Positions 21,792 through 30,506 of a DNA stretch of 64,000 bases are shown piece by piece. Source of the DNA: Anniella stebbinsi (taxonomy: Eukaryota > Chordata > Lepidosauria > Squamata > Anniellidae); assembly GCA_029215795.1 (NCBI GenBank), contig JARDYH010000002.1, positions 10,781,001-10,845,000 of the forward strand. Reading direction: 5' to 3'. Both the position numbers and the translations under genes were made by a program. The notes beneath the pieces were generated by a model, which worked only from the letters and a program-made list of their open reading frames with translations, did not search any database and was not told the origin of the DNA. Numbering within the stretch: position 1 is the first letter of the stretch; each line of letters opens with the position of its first letter.

Positions 21792-22401
21792 AGGGAGGGG
21801 GAGGCTGTGTTTGTGTGTGTGTGTTTGACAGCTTGATCCACCAATTGTGCTTTAGAATACATGACTGAATCACCCAATCCTGTGAAGACTTTCTTCAGCC
21901 TCCAATCGCAATGCTGGAGGAGGGCACCAGTATATATTCTCTCAGCCCTGCCCTTCTGGCTCTTTGTGGGTTGAACGTGGAGGAGATTAGGGAGTGTTTT
22001 GGAGCTGTGTTGGAGAGACTGTATTGATTTGATTGTATTTGGAGGTGGTTTTGAGGAGTTTCTGATCTTTTACTTCAGCTTTTCTTGTTCTCTCTCTTGG
22101 CTTTCCTTTCTCTCTTGCCTTTCCTTTCTTAGATAGCACGTTTGTTTGTCTGTGAGTTCAGTTTGTCTTTGCAGTGAGTGTGTTTGTTTGTTCTACTTTC
22201 GCTTTCTGAAAAAAACCCAAAAAAATCATAAAAAAATATTTCTATCCTCTCTCTCTCTCTCTCTCTTTCTCTGTGTGTGTGTGTGTGTGTGCGCGCTTGT
22301 GAGTGAGTGTGTGTTGCTGGGCTGTGTAGCCTGCTGCTACAAACACAAAAAAAGTCAGCAAAGCACACACTTACACAAAAATAAATAATAATAAAAATAA
22401 A
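21792..22401 (+). promoter_or_regulatory. Putative transposase promoter and 5' leader
   Basis: CCAAT at 21902-21906 and TATATATT at 21931-21938 are spaced like a core promoter about 470 bases before the transposase ATG. The leader contains (CT)n and (GT)n runs at about 22245-22292. This is prediction from motif and position only. Confidence 0.45.
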
Positions 22402-24933
22402 ATGAAGCGTGGCACTCAAAGGGGGGGTGCTCCCAAGGCAGCATTTGGGAGAGGCCGCTCTGGGCATGGCGCTGCTGCTGCTGCTGCTGGGACCAGCAGC
22501 AGGCAGCCTACTTCCACACCCCCAGTTAAACTGAGGCGTTCTCCACTGGGGCAGCAGAAGCAGGCAGAGGCAACTCAAAGTAGTGCCTGCAGGGCACTCT
22601 TTCAGCAACATGAGGCAGGTGCTGGGAGCAGCAGTGGGCATGAAGAAGGAGCACTATATTATCCAGCTCCTTCTTTGGTGGGTGAGCCTGTGAACCCGCT
22701 GACTGATCTTTTCCCAGATCTTGTGGAAGTCAGCGAGGTTCAGAGTGAGAAGGAGGACTCTGATGTGGGGCAAGAGGAAGAGCAGGCAGCACCAGAGACT
22801 TACTCTCCACAATCCGTCCTCTCTTCCACTCATTCCCTTGCTCCTGAGGTGACACCACAGAGCGAAGGCGCCGGCAGGCCGTCTGTGTCACCCCAGAAGC
22901 GACAGGCAAGCAAGGTGTGGGACCACTTTGAGGTGGCAGTGGATTCCCGCTTTGCTGTCTGTCGCCACTGCAAGATGTCAGTGAGCAGGGGAAAAATGCC
23001 AGGCCACTTCACCACCACGAACCTCACCCGCCACATGCAGAGGCACCACCAGTCTGTTTTGCTTGGGACCGAGGCGGGCACCTCGCAGCAGACTGGTGCT
23101 AGCGGCAAGGGCAAGCAGAAGGCTCCTGCAACTTCTGCCAGCTCTCGACCTCCCATCCCCAAGAGGCTTCGCCAGGCCACCATGGAAGAGATGGGGTGGG
23201 GGAAGTATGGAGCCACAAGGTGGCGTTTTCCAGCGCCCAACCAGATCACCAATTGCATCGGTGAGATGGTGGCGTTGGATGACCAGCCATTCAGCCTCGT
23301 CGAGAACGCAGGCTTCAAGAGGCTGATGGCTCTTGTGGTTCCATACTACAAGCCGCCGTGTCGCACCACCCTGAGCAGGCGTGTGGTGCCCTCCCTGTAC
23401 CAGGCATGCAGGGAGTTAGTTCTGGGTCGTCTGTGCCAGGCAGAGGCACAGAAGGTGCACTTCACTTCGGACATCTGGTCCAGCGAAGGAGGAGTGCACG
23501 CTTACCTGTCCCTGACGGCTCACTGGTGGGGAGCCTCAGGGCAGGAAGCACCCAGGACTTCTGGGACTGGGAAGGAGGGCTGCCGCTGGGCCCTCCTTCA
23601 TACCGCAGTCATGGACCAGTCCCACACGGCGGAGGAGATTACGGAGGCCATGAACCGCATGGTGGCAGGGTGGCTGGGCGGGCACCAGCACACCCGCGGT
23701 TACATGGTCACGGACGGGGGAGCCAATATGCTGAAGGCGGTGCGCGATGGCGGATTTGAGGGCATCCGCTGCATCGCGCACGTCTTCAACCTGGTCGTCA
23801 GGGATGGCCTTGGAGGCAGCAAGGCCCCTCTCCCTCCCCAAATCCGTAATCTCCTAGAGAGCTGCAGGAAGGTGGCTGGGCATTTCCACCACAGCGTGAA
23901 GGGCAGTCGGTTGCTGCGGGAGAAGCAGCAGGAGCTGGGACTTCCGCAGCACCGGCTAGTGCAGGACGTGGCAACACGTTGGAACTCCACCTACCACATG
24001 CTCGAGCGTATGGTGGAGCAACAGCGTGTTGTCCACGAGATGTTCAGGGTCGGGGACATTGGCATCCAGGCCCCACTGTCCAGGCAGCAGTGGGAGGCCA
24101 TGTCCCAGCTTCTGGTGGTCCTCAAGCCGTTCCTTGAGGCCACCGAGACCCTGAGCAGCAGCACTGCCCTTCTCAGCCAGGTGCTCCCCGTGGCCAGGCA
24201 TCTCCAGAATCAGATGGGCGAGTTTCTGGAGGCCGGGGATGCCGTCACCGGCAGGCGCTTCCTGCCAGAGGTGCGGGAAGTGGTGACGAGGCTGAGGGAA
24301 AGCTTATCCCGCCGGGTCCAGCCTCTCTACAACGAGAGGCAGTACATGTTGGCCACCATGTGCGACCCGCGCATCAAGGATGGGTTATGTGGGCAGACTT
24401 CCCGGGCAGGTTGGGTGGAAATGCTGGTGACGGACGTTCGGGCGGCCCGGGATGCCAGGATTGGGCAGGCAGAGGAGGAGCCCACCGAAGCCCAGGCGCT
24501 AAGTCCGCTGAGCACCACCAGCAGCGGCGGCACCAGCACCACCACACCCAGCAGGGGGACAGGCCAGGGGTTTTGGGACAAGGCTTTGCAGGCTGCGGTT
24601 GGGCATAGAGGCACTCAACCCAGCCGCCGCCAGGATGACGCTGCAGCAGCAGTGCAGCGTTACCTGGCGGAGCAGATGGAGGACGGCTCCATCGAACCCC
24701 TGGCCTACTGGTCATCTCGGCGCCAGATGTGGCCTGATCTGGCGCGGGTGGCCATGGACAGAATCAGCTGCCCACCGTCCAGCGTTCCAAGCGAGCGGGT
24801 GTTTTCCATGGCGGGCGACGTGGTCACACCCCACCGCTCTCGCTTGGACGCTGAGATTGTGGAGCAGCTGGTCTTCCTCAAGGTCAATCTGCCCCTGCTG
24901 GGATACCCCACCCTCATGCCCGCGGGGGAGTAA
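22402..24933 (+). CDS. hAT-superfamily transposase with BED zinc finger, intact
   Basis: This 843-residue ORF has no stops or shifts. It cuts and pastes the element by binding its ends and catalysing strand transfer. The N-terminus (1-165) is Gln/Ser/Ala/Glu-rich and probably disordered. The BED finger lies at about 170-217, with W173, C187-x2-C190, the NLTRH block and H211-x3-H215. The RNase H-like core follows: FTSDIW (D357), MVTDGGAN (D438), the CxxH motif RCIAHVFNLVV (C457, H460) and RWNSTYHMLERM (W527, E535). This order matches the D-D-CxxH-RW-E pattern of Ac-like hAT enzymes. The hAT dimerisation domain is C-terminal (about 794-840) with SVPSERVFSMAGD and VFLKVNLPLL. ATG 22402 is chosen because it is the first in frame after the AT-rich leader. 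The protein also resembles domesticated ZBED genes, but complete element ends around it show it is a transposon gene. Confidence 0.96.
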   Translation: MKRGTQRGGAPKAAFGRGRSGHGAAAAAAGTSSRQPTSTPPVKLRRSPLGQQKQAEATQSSACRALFQQHEAGAGSSSGHEEGALYYPAPSLVGEPVNPLTDLFPDLVEVSEVQSEKEDSDVGQEEEQAAPETYSPQSVLSSTHSLAPEVTPQSEGAGRPSVSPQKRQASKVWDHFEVAVDSRFAVCRHCKMSVSRGKMPGHFTTTNLTRHMQRHHQSVLLGTEAGTSQQTGASGKGKQKAPATSASSRPPIPKRLRQATMEEMGWGKYGATRWRFPAPNQITNCIGEMVALDDQPFSLVENAGFKRLMALVVPYYKPPCRTTLSRRVVPSLYQACRELVLGRLCQAEAQKVHFTSDIWSSEGGVHAYLSLTAHWWGASGQEAPRTSGTGKEGCRWALLHTAVMDQSHTAEEITEAMNRMVAGWLGGHQHTRGYMVTDGGANMLKAVRDGGFEGIRCIAHVFNLVVRDGLGGSKAPLPPQIRNLLESCRKVAGHFHHSVKGSRLLREKQQELGLPQHRLVQDVATRWNSTYHMLERMVEQQRVVHEMFRVGDIGIQAPLSRQQWEAMSQLLVVLKPFLEATETLSSSTALLSQVLPVARHLQNQMGEFLEAGDAVTGRRFLPEVREVVTRLRESLSRRVQPLYNERQYMLATMCDPRIKDGLCGQTSRAGWVEMLVTDVRAARDARIGQAEEEPTEAQALSPLSTTSSGGTSTTTPSRGTGQGFWDKALQAAVGHRGTQPSRRQDDAAAAVQRYLAEQMEDGSIEPLAYWSSRRQMWPDLARVAMDRISCPPSSVPSERVFSMAGDVVTPHRSRLDAEIVEQLVFLKVNLPLLGYPTLMPAGE

Positions 24934-25515
24934 TTGGCAGGCACCCCCCATCCATCCCACACCTTTGGGCAGGCACCGGCAGGCCCTTGATTTTTTAATT
25001 CTTATTTTCGGTTAATTAATTTTCTTTACTTTAATTTACTGGCTGTGTTGTTTACAGCTCAGTAACTCAACTCTGAACGATGGATCCCGAAGGGATCTAG
25101 TTTCTTCTCCTAGCCTCTTACATTGAGGGGATGCACAAGCATCTCACACATTCTATGTTGTTTGACTTGAACCAATGTGCTTGCACGTGTGCCTCTGAAA
25201 TTGGACTCCGATGGCTCCCTCCAGGCCTTCTGTAAGGTCCCACACTTCCATGGGCGTTTCTTCTTGTAAGACCACGTCAGAGGCTCATGAGAACTTTGGA
25301 TAAGAAGAAGGCTTAATTTTATCGCCAAGGAACGCATGCACCTCTCTGACTATGAACGAAGGACGCGATAGGATTCCTCTTCCAGGCTCCTACATTGAGT
25401 GGATGACAAGCAGCATCCCACACTGTTTCTGACTGTGTCTTTTGGACTTATGTGGCAGCCTTGCAGGGCTGTCACTGTGTGTTGTGTTTATTTTGGCTAT
25501 ATGATTTAAAAAACT
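24934..25515. other. hAT-internal spacer with a diverged direct duplication
   Basis: No gene is seen. Two related stretches, about 25070-25160 (CTGAACGATGGATCCCG, then CTCTTACATTGAGGGGATG) and 25345-25430 (ATGAACGAAGGACGCG, then CTCCTACATTGAGTGGATG), suggest an old tandem duplication of about 275 bp. No poly(A) signal directly follows the transposase stop. Confidence 0.5.
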
Positions 25516-26824
25516 GCCTGCCCGCCTGCCCGCCTGCTAGGTTGCCGCCATTGTGAAGTAGCCGGAATGCGTGGGCTGGTCTCACGGTTCTATTGCTTAC
25601 TTGTGCAATGCGCAAGCGCCTGGCATCATGCCCGCCTCTGCCTCTGCCTCTGCCTGCCTGCCTGCCCGCCTGCTAGGTTGCCGCCATTGTGAAGTAGCCG
25701 GAATGCGTGGGCTGGTCTCACGGTTCTATTGCTTACTTGTGCAATGCGCAAGCGCCTGGCATCATGCCCGCCTCTGCCTCTGCCTCTGCCTGCCTGCCTG
25801 CCCGCCTGCTAGGTTGCCGCCATTGTGAAGTAGCCGGAATGCGTGGGCTGGTCTCACGGTTCTATTGCTTACTTGTGCAATGCGCAAGCGCCTGGCATCA
25901 TGCCCGCCTCTGCCTCTGCCTCTGCCTCTGCCTCTGCCTGCCCGCCTGCCCGCCTGCTAGGTTGCCGCCATTGTGAAGTAGCCGGAATGCGTGGGCTGGT
26001 CTCACGGTTCTATTGCTTACTTGTGCAATGCGCAAGCGCCTGGCATCATGCCCGCCTCTGCCTCTGCCTCTGCCTCTGCCTGCCCGCCTGCCCGCCTGCT
26101 AGGTTGCCGCCATTGTGAAGTAGCCGGAATGCGTGGGCTGGTCTCACGGTTCTATTGCTTACTTGTGCAATGCGCAAGCGCCTGGCATCATGCCCGCCTC
26201 TGCCTCTGCCTCTGCCTCTGCCTCTGCCTGCCCGCCTGCCCGCCTGCTAGGTTGCCGCCATTGTGAAGTAGCCGGAATGCGTGGGCTGGTCTCACGGTTC
26301 TATTGCTTACTTGTGCAATGTGCAAGCGCCTGGCATCATGCCCGCCTCTGCCTCTGCCTGCCTGCCTGCCTGCCCGCCTGCCCGCCTGCTAGGTTGCCGC
26401 CATTGTGAAGTAGCCGGAATGCGTGGGCTGGTCTCACGGTTCTATTGCTTACTTGTGCAATGTGCAAGCGCCTGGCATCATGCCCGCCTCTGCCTCTGCC
26501 TCTGCCTGCCTGCCTGCCTGCCCGCCTGCCCGCCTGCTAGGTTGCCGCCATTGTGAAGTAGCCGGAATGCGTGGGCTGGTCTCACGGTTCTATTGCTTAC
26601 TTGTGCAATGTGCAAGCGCCTGGCATCATGCCCGCCTCTGCCTCTGCCTCTGCCTGCCTGCCTGCCTGCCCGCCTGCCCGCCTGCTAGGTTGCCGCCATT
26701 GTGAAGTAGCCGGAATGCGTGGGCTGGTCTCACGGTTCTATTGCTTACTTGTGCAATGTGCAAGCGCCTGGCATCATGCCCGCCTCTGCCTCTGCCTCTG
26801 CCTGCCTGCCTGCCTGCCTGCCTG
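25516..26824. repeat. Nine-copy tandem array, 136-148-bp unit
   Basis: The anchor GTAGCCGGAATGCGTGGGCTGG starts near 25557, 25693, 25829, 25977, 26119, 26267, 26409, 26557 and 26705, giving spacings of 136, 136, 148, 142, 148, 142, 148 and 148. The length steps of 6 and 12 come from differing numbers of TCTGCC and TGCC-type units in an embedded microsatellite. The rest of the unit is nearly invariant. A single base change (GCGCAAGCG to GTGCAAGCG) separates early from late copies. Repeated open frames across the units are by-products of the repeat. Confidence 0.95.
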
Positions 26825-26825
26825 G

Positions 26826-27838
26826 AGGTGCCCATGCAGCTGTGACTTTGCCTCTGCCAGTGGGACTTTGCCTCTGCCACTGGGACTTTGCCTCTGCCAC
26901 TGGGACTTTGCCTGGAGGGAGCTGTGCCAAACTGTGACTTTGCCTGGAGGGAGCTGTGCCAAACTGGGACTTTGCCTGGAGGGAGCTGTGCCAAACTGTG
27001 ACTTTGCCTGGAGGACCCTGTGCCAATGTGACTTTGCCTGGAGGGAGCTGTGCCAAACTGTGACTTTGCCTGGAGGAGCCTGTGCCACTGGGACTTTGCC
27101 TGGAGGGAGCTGTGCCAAACTGGGACTTTGCCTGGAGGGAGCTGTGCCAAACTGGGACTTTGCCTGGAGGGAGCTGTGCCAAACTGGGACTTTGCCTGGA
27201 GGGAGCTGTGCCAAACTGTGACTTTGCCTGGAGGACCCTGTGCCAATGTGACTTTGCCTGGAGGAGCCTGTGCCACTGGGACTTTGCCTGGAGGGAGCTG
27301 TGCCAAACTGTGACTTTGCCTGGAGGACCCTGTGCCAATGTGACTTTGCCTGGAGGGAGCTGTGCCAAACTGGGACTTTGCCTGGAGGGAGCTGTGCCAA
27401 ACTGGGACTTTGCCTGGAGGGAGCTGTGCCAAACTGTGACTTTGCCTGGAGGACCCTGTGCCAATGTGACTTTGCCTGGAGGGAGCTGTGCCAAACTGTG
27501 ACTTTGCCTGGAGGACCCTGTGCCAATGTGACTTTGCCTGGAGGGAGCTGTGCCAAACTGGGACTTTGCCTGGAGGGAGCTGTGCCAAACTGGGACTTTG
27601 CCTGGAGGGAGCTGTGCCAAACTGTGACTTTGCCTGGAGGACCCTGTGCCAATGTGACTTTGCCTGGAGGAGCCTGTGCCACTGGGACTTTGCCTGGAGG
27701 GAGCTGTGCCAAACTGTGACTTTGCCTGGAGGACCCTGTGCCAATGTGACTTTGCCTGGAGGGAGCTGTGCCAAACTGTGACTTTGCCTGGAGGACCCTG
27801 TGCCAATGTGACTTTGCCTGGAGGAGCCTATGTGCCAC
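26826..27838. repeat. About 30-bp minisatellite, roughly 30 copies
   Basis: Units are of the form GACTTTGCCTGGAGGGAGCTGTGCCAAACTG (31 bp), with variants of 30 bp (GGACCCTGTGCCAATGT) and about 29 bp (GGAGCCTGTGCCACTGG). The variants alternate in larger blocks, so the array shows higher-order structure. The unit lacks stop codons in most frames of both strands, so long open frames arise (over 400 codons on the minus strand). I do not treat these as genes. Confidence 0.93.
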
Positions 27839-27874
27839 TGGAGTCCTCCGATCCACATCGGCCGCACGAATAAG
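27830..27874 (+). CDS. Hypothetical first coding exon of a second hAT-borne spliced ORF
   Basis: A short frame starts ATG 27830 at the end of the minisatellite, just after an in-frame TGA, and reads MCHWSPPIHIGRTNK into the donor AAG|GTAAGT (GT at 27875). It ends in phase 0, the phase needed for the open frame of the next cassette at 28095. The donor is close to consensus. No known domain is present; coding status is speculative and depends on RNA evidence. Confidence 0.3.
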
Positions 27875-28094
27875 GTAAGTGTGTGCAGTCAACGCAGGGA
27901 CACCTGAGAGTGTCCAGAAGTGGGGCAGTGTGAGATCTTACTTCCGAGTAAGCAAGCAGGCAGCCCCGTGTGCCTACTGGGGCGTGGGCACTCAGGACCG
28001 GGCAGATGCCAGTCCTGGGTGAGAGGGAGCCAATGGTGGAAAAGTATGATTTATCTCATGTTAATTCTTTTCCCCCCCCCTCCTTCTTTTGCAG

Positions 28095-28209
28095 CCTATG
28101 GAACTCTTCGCCACTGCGCAAAGCGCACCCGTGAATCCAGACTGCCCATCTGCCCCAGCCACGGCCGCATGGAGGTGGCCCCTCGATTCACGTCGCCCCT
28201 ACGACTCAG
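28095..28209 (+). CDS. Hypothetical cassette exon A (115 nt)
   Basis: Bounded by a polypyrimidine tract with TTCTTTTGCAG before 28095 and the donor CAG|GTAAGA after 28209. The frame beginning CCTATGGAA is open throughout (PMELFATAQSAPVNP...). A second frame is also open, so openness alone proves little. Exon D at 29133-29247 is a near-identical copy of the same length. Proline/alanine-rich, no known domain. Confidence 0.35.
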
Positions 28210-28235
28210 GTAAGAGTGCAGGCAGAGTGGCCATA

Positions 28236-28395
28236 TAGAAAAGAAGGCAGGGCCCCTGCACCTTTAACTGTTGTGATGAAGAGGGAATCTCAGCAGGAAC
28301 TAATTCCATACAAATGACACTGGCAGAAATTCCCTTTTCTCTACAACTGCTGAAGTTAGGAACCCTGACCTGGATTTGATCTGGTCAGCCTAACG
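28236..28395. mobile_element. Fold-back element nested in the hAT cassette region
   Basis: CTTTAACTGTTGTGATGAAGAGGGAA and its partner CTCTACAACTGCTGAAGTTAGG mark a member of the family abundant at 35803-36115 and 41007-41318. It lies in a putative intron between cassettes A and C, so it landed inside the transposon. Confidence 0.7.
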
Positions 28396-28712
28396 TAGGG
28401 TGCTATTAGGAGTGAATGAATAACCCAAGGACAAAAGAAATGGTGATTCTCTAATGATCCGGTAAGCTGTGTCCTGCCAGACACAAAAGGATAGCCAATC
28501 CCTCTAACAATGGGCTCAGAAGAGTGATTTAGAAAGGGAGGGGTGCAGGAGAAAGAGGATTGCATCACAAACCAGAGAAGTGTGCCGGTGGGAGACTAGT
28601 TACTAGGACTTGCATGTATAATTAATACAAATCTTTATTTATTTTCCTTTCTTCTTTTGCAGTATAAAAGTATTTATGTAATATTCATTATCCCCCTCCT
28701 CTTCTTTTGCAG

Positions 28713-28915
28713 CCTATGGCACTCTCACTGCCACAGTGCCCGGGAAAGGAGAGACTTTGCCCATTACATGCCAGCCTGCCCGCCCGCTGCTGATGCCGCC
28801 TGCCGCCTTCCAGATCGTTCCTGCGAGGCGGGCCAGCCGCCTTTCTTGCACAAGCCATGGGACTAGGGGTCCTCCAGGAGAATCTCACCGAGTCCTCAAC
28901 GCCCTCAGGACTATG
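28713..28915 (+). CDS. Hypothetical cassette exon C (203 nt)
   Basis: Preceded by CTCTTCTTTTGCAG and followed by the donor ATG|GTAAGTG. Only one frame is open across the whole cassette, and it is exactly the one reached by splicing from exon A (A ends in phase 1; C supplies two bases, then 67 codons, ending in phase 0). It encodes a Pro/Ala/Arg-rich stretch with TLPITCQPARPLLMPPAAF, which reappears in the terminal cassette. No known domain. Confidence 0.35.
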
Positions 28916-29132
28916 GTAAGTGTTCTGTGAATGGGGGGGGGGCACCTTCCACCTAACTGAAGGTTGGCTGTCTGCCTGCTAACTTCCGAGTGAGCAGGCA
29001 GCCCCGTGTGCCTGCTGGGGCGTGGGCACTCAGGACCGGGCACATGCCAGTCCTGGGTGAGAGGGAGCCAATGGTGGAAAAGTATGATTTATCTCATGTT
29101 AATTCTTTTTCCCCCCCCTCCTTCTTTTGCAG

Positions 29133-29247
29133 CCTATGGAACTCTTCGCCACTGCGCAAAGCGTACCCGTGAATCCAGACTGCCCATCTGCCCCAGCCAC
29201 GGCCGCATGGAGGTGGCCCATCGATTCACGTCGCCCGCACGACTCTG
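29133..29247 (+). CDS. Hypothetical cassette exon D (115 nt, duplicate of A)
   Basis: Near-identical to 28095-28209, including the upstream intron sequence (AGCAGGCAGCCCCGTGTGCC to TTCTTTTGCAG). Acceptor CAG precedes 29133 and the donor is CTG|GTAAGA. Phase 0 in and phase 1 out, as for A. The whole intron-exon block appears to have been duplicated. Confidence 0.35.
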
Positions 29248-29417
29248 GTAAGAGCCTGTCAGAGAGCTTACCCACGAGTAAGCAAGCAGGCAGCCCCGTG
29301 TGCCTGCTGGGGCGTGGGCACTCAGGACGGGCACATGCCAGTCTTGGGTGGGAGGGAGCCAGTGGTGGAAAAGTATCATTTTCCTCATATTCTTCCCCCC
29401 CCCTTCTTCTTTTGCAG

Positions 29418-29533
29418 CCTATGGAACTCTTTGCCACAGTGCCCAGGAGAGACGGTAATGCAGACTGCCCACCTGCCCGTCACTGCCCGCCTGGAAGTGG
29501 CATCTTATCAACAACGCCCTCAGGAGGACTACG
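29418..29533 (+). other. Cassette exon E (116 nt), would break the chain frame
   Basis: Bounded by CTTCTTTTGCAG and the donor ACG|GTAAGTG. Frame 0 (PMELFATVPRRDGN...) is open, but the frame needed after exon D meets a stop (TAA near 29455). It would have to be skipped, or used after exon C and then followed by a frameshift into F. Read as a decayed or alternative copy of the A/D cassette. Confidence 0.35.
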
Positions 29534-29738
29534 GTAAGTGTTCTGTGAATGGGGGGGGGCACCTTCCACCTAACTGAAGGTTGGCTGTCTGCCTGCTAAC
29601 TTCCGAGTGAGCAGGCAGCCCCGTGTGCCTGCTTTGGCGTGGGCACTCAGGAAGGGCAATCCTGGGTGGAAGGGAGCTGGTTGTGTTGAAGTGGTCAACT
29701 AATATTCATTCTTTTTCCCCCCCCTTCTTCTTTTGCAG

Positions 29739-30172
29739 CCTATGGCACTCTCACTGCCACAGTGCCCGGGAAAGGAGAGACTTTGCCCATTAAATGCCAG
29801 CCTGCCCGCCCGCTGCTGATGCCGCCTGCCGCCTTCCAGATCCTTCCTGCAAAGAGAGCAAGCCGCCCTCCTCGCACAAGCCATGGGACTTGGCATTCGC
29901 CCTCAAGGAGAATGTCACCCAGTCCCCAAAGCCGCTGTTGGACTTTGCCCATTAAATGCCAGCCTGCCCGCCCGCTGCTGATGCCGCCTGCCGCCTCCCA
30001 GATCCTTCCTGCAAAGAGAGCAAGCCGCCCTCCTCGCACAAGCCATGGGACTTGGCATTCGCCCTCAAGGAGAATGTCACCCAGTCCCCAATGCCGCTGT
30101 TGGACTTTGCCCATTAAATGCCAGCCTGCCTGCCCGCCTTCCAGATTCTGCTGTGGAAGGAGAAATAAATAA
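29739..30172 (+). CDS. Hypothetical terminal exon F with in-frame 162-bp duplication
   Basis: Acceptor CTTCTTTTGCAG before 29739. Entered in phase 1 from exon D, the frame stays open for about 144 codons to TAA at 30170. It contains a 162-bp (54-codon) unit starting at 29781, repeated at 29943 and partly at 30105, so the duplication keeps the frame. Against coding: between the exon C and exon F copies of this unit, about six codon differences change the amino acid and three do not, so purifying selection is not evident. The stop overlaps the poly(A) signal. Confidence 0.35.
30164..30169 (+). terminator. Poly(A) signal AATAAA for hAT-borne transcripts
   Basis: AATAAA closes the cassette region and is the only plus-strand signal I placed between the transposase and the right inverted repeat. 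Transcripts of the element could end here. Confidence 0.5.
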
Positions 30173-30506
30173 TACTAGGTGCTGCAAGAGACCATGTGGA
30201 TTGGCTCTACATCAAAGCAGCCTTCTGGTTTAGAATTACATAGTACACAAGAAAAGAACAATCACTTATCCTGCAAGATCCCTTCCCAGGCTAGGATCTG
30301 AATAATAGCTATTAGCTAGGATCTGAATAGCTATTACCTGGGATTAGCTACTAGTGCATTTGGTAGCATTCCTGCAACCAACACCTGTCTTGTCATGTAA
30401 ATGTATGGGTCCCTAAAGCAATTTACAATCACTTTACATTTTACAAATGAATAAGTGAAACTTTCTTCCCTCATTACCAATCCACACCAGGCAGGCAATG
30501 TCCCCT
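30173..30506. other. hAT-internal spacer before the right inverted repeat
   Basis: AT-rich DNA with a short local duplication (TAGGATCTGAATA near 30292 and 30319). No gene is seen. Confidence 0.5.

Noticed and set aside
22129..22641. A 170-codon minus-strand frame over the transposase leader
   Set aside because: It reads through CT/GT microsatellites and the antisense of the transposase start; no motif.
23358..23759. Frames overlapping the transposase in other frames and on the opposite strand
   Set aside because: GC-rich coding sequence yields shadow frames; only the 843-residue frame shows family motifs.
25571..27221. Plus-strand frames across the 140-bp array (MGWSHGSIAYLC... repeats) as a repeat protein
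   Set aside because: The unit lengths 136, 142 and 148 leave remainder 1 on division by 3, so the reading frame shifts from one unit to the next and the same peptide is not kept in frame across the array.
25516..27838. CRISPR-like appearance of regularly spaced repeats
   Set aside because: Repeats are directly tandem without unique spacers, and the context is a vertebrate nuclear transposon.
26626..27867. Minus-strand open frames of 353-413 codons over the minisatellite
   Set aside because: They are artefacts of a stop-free unit of about 30 bp; peptides are simple rotations of the same repeat and overlapping frames are equally open.
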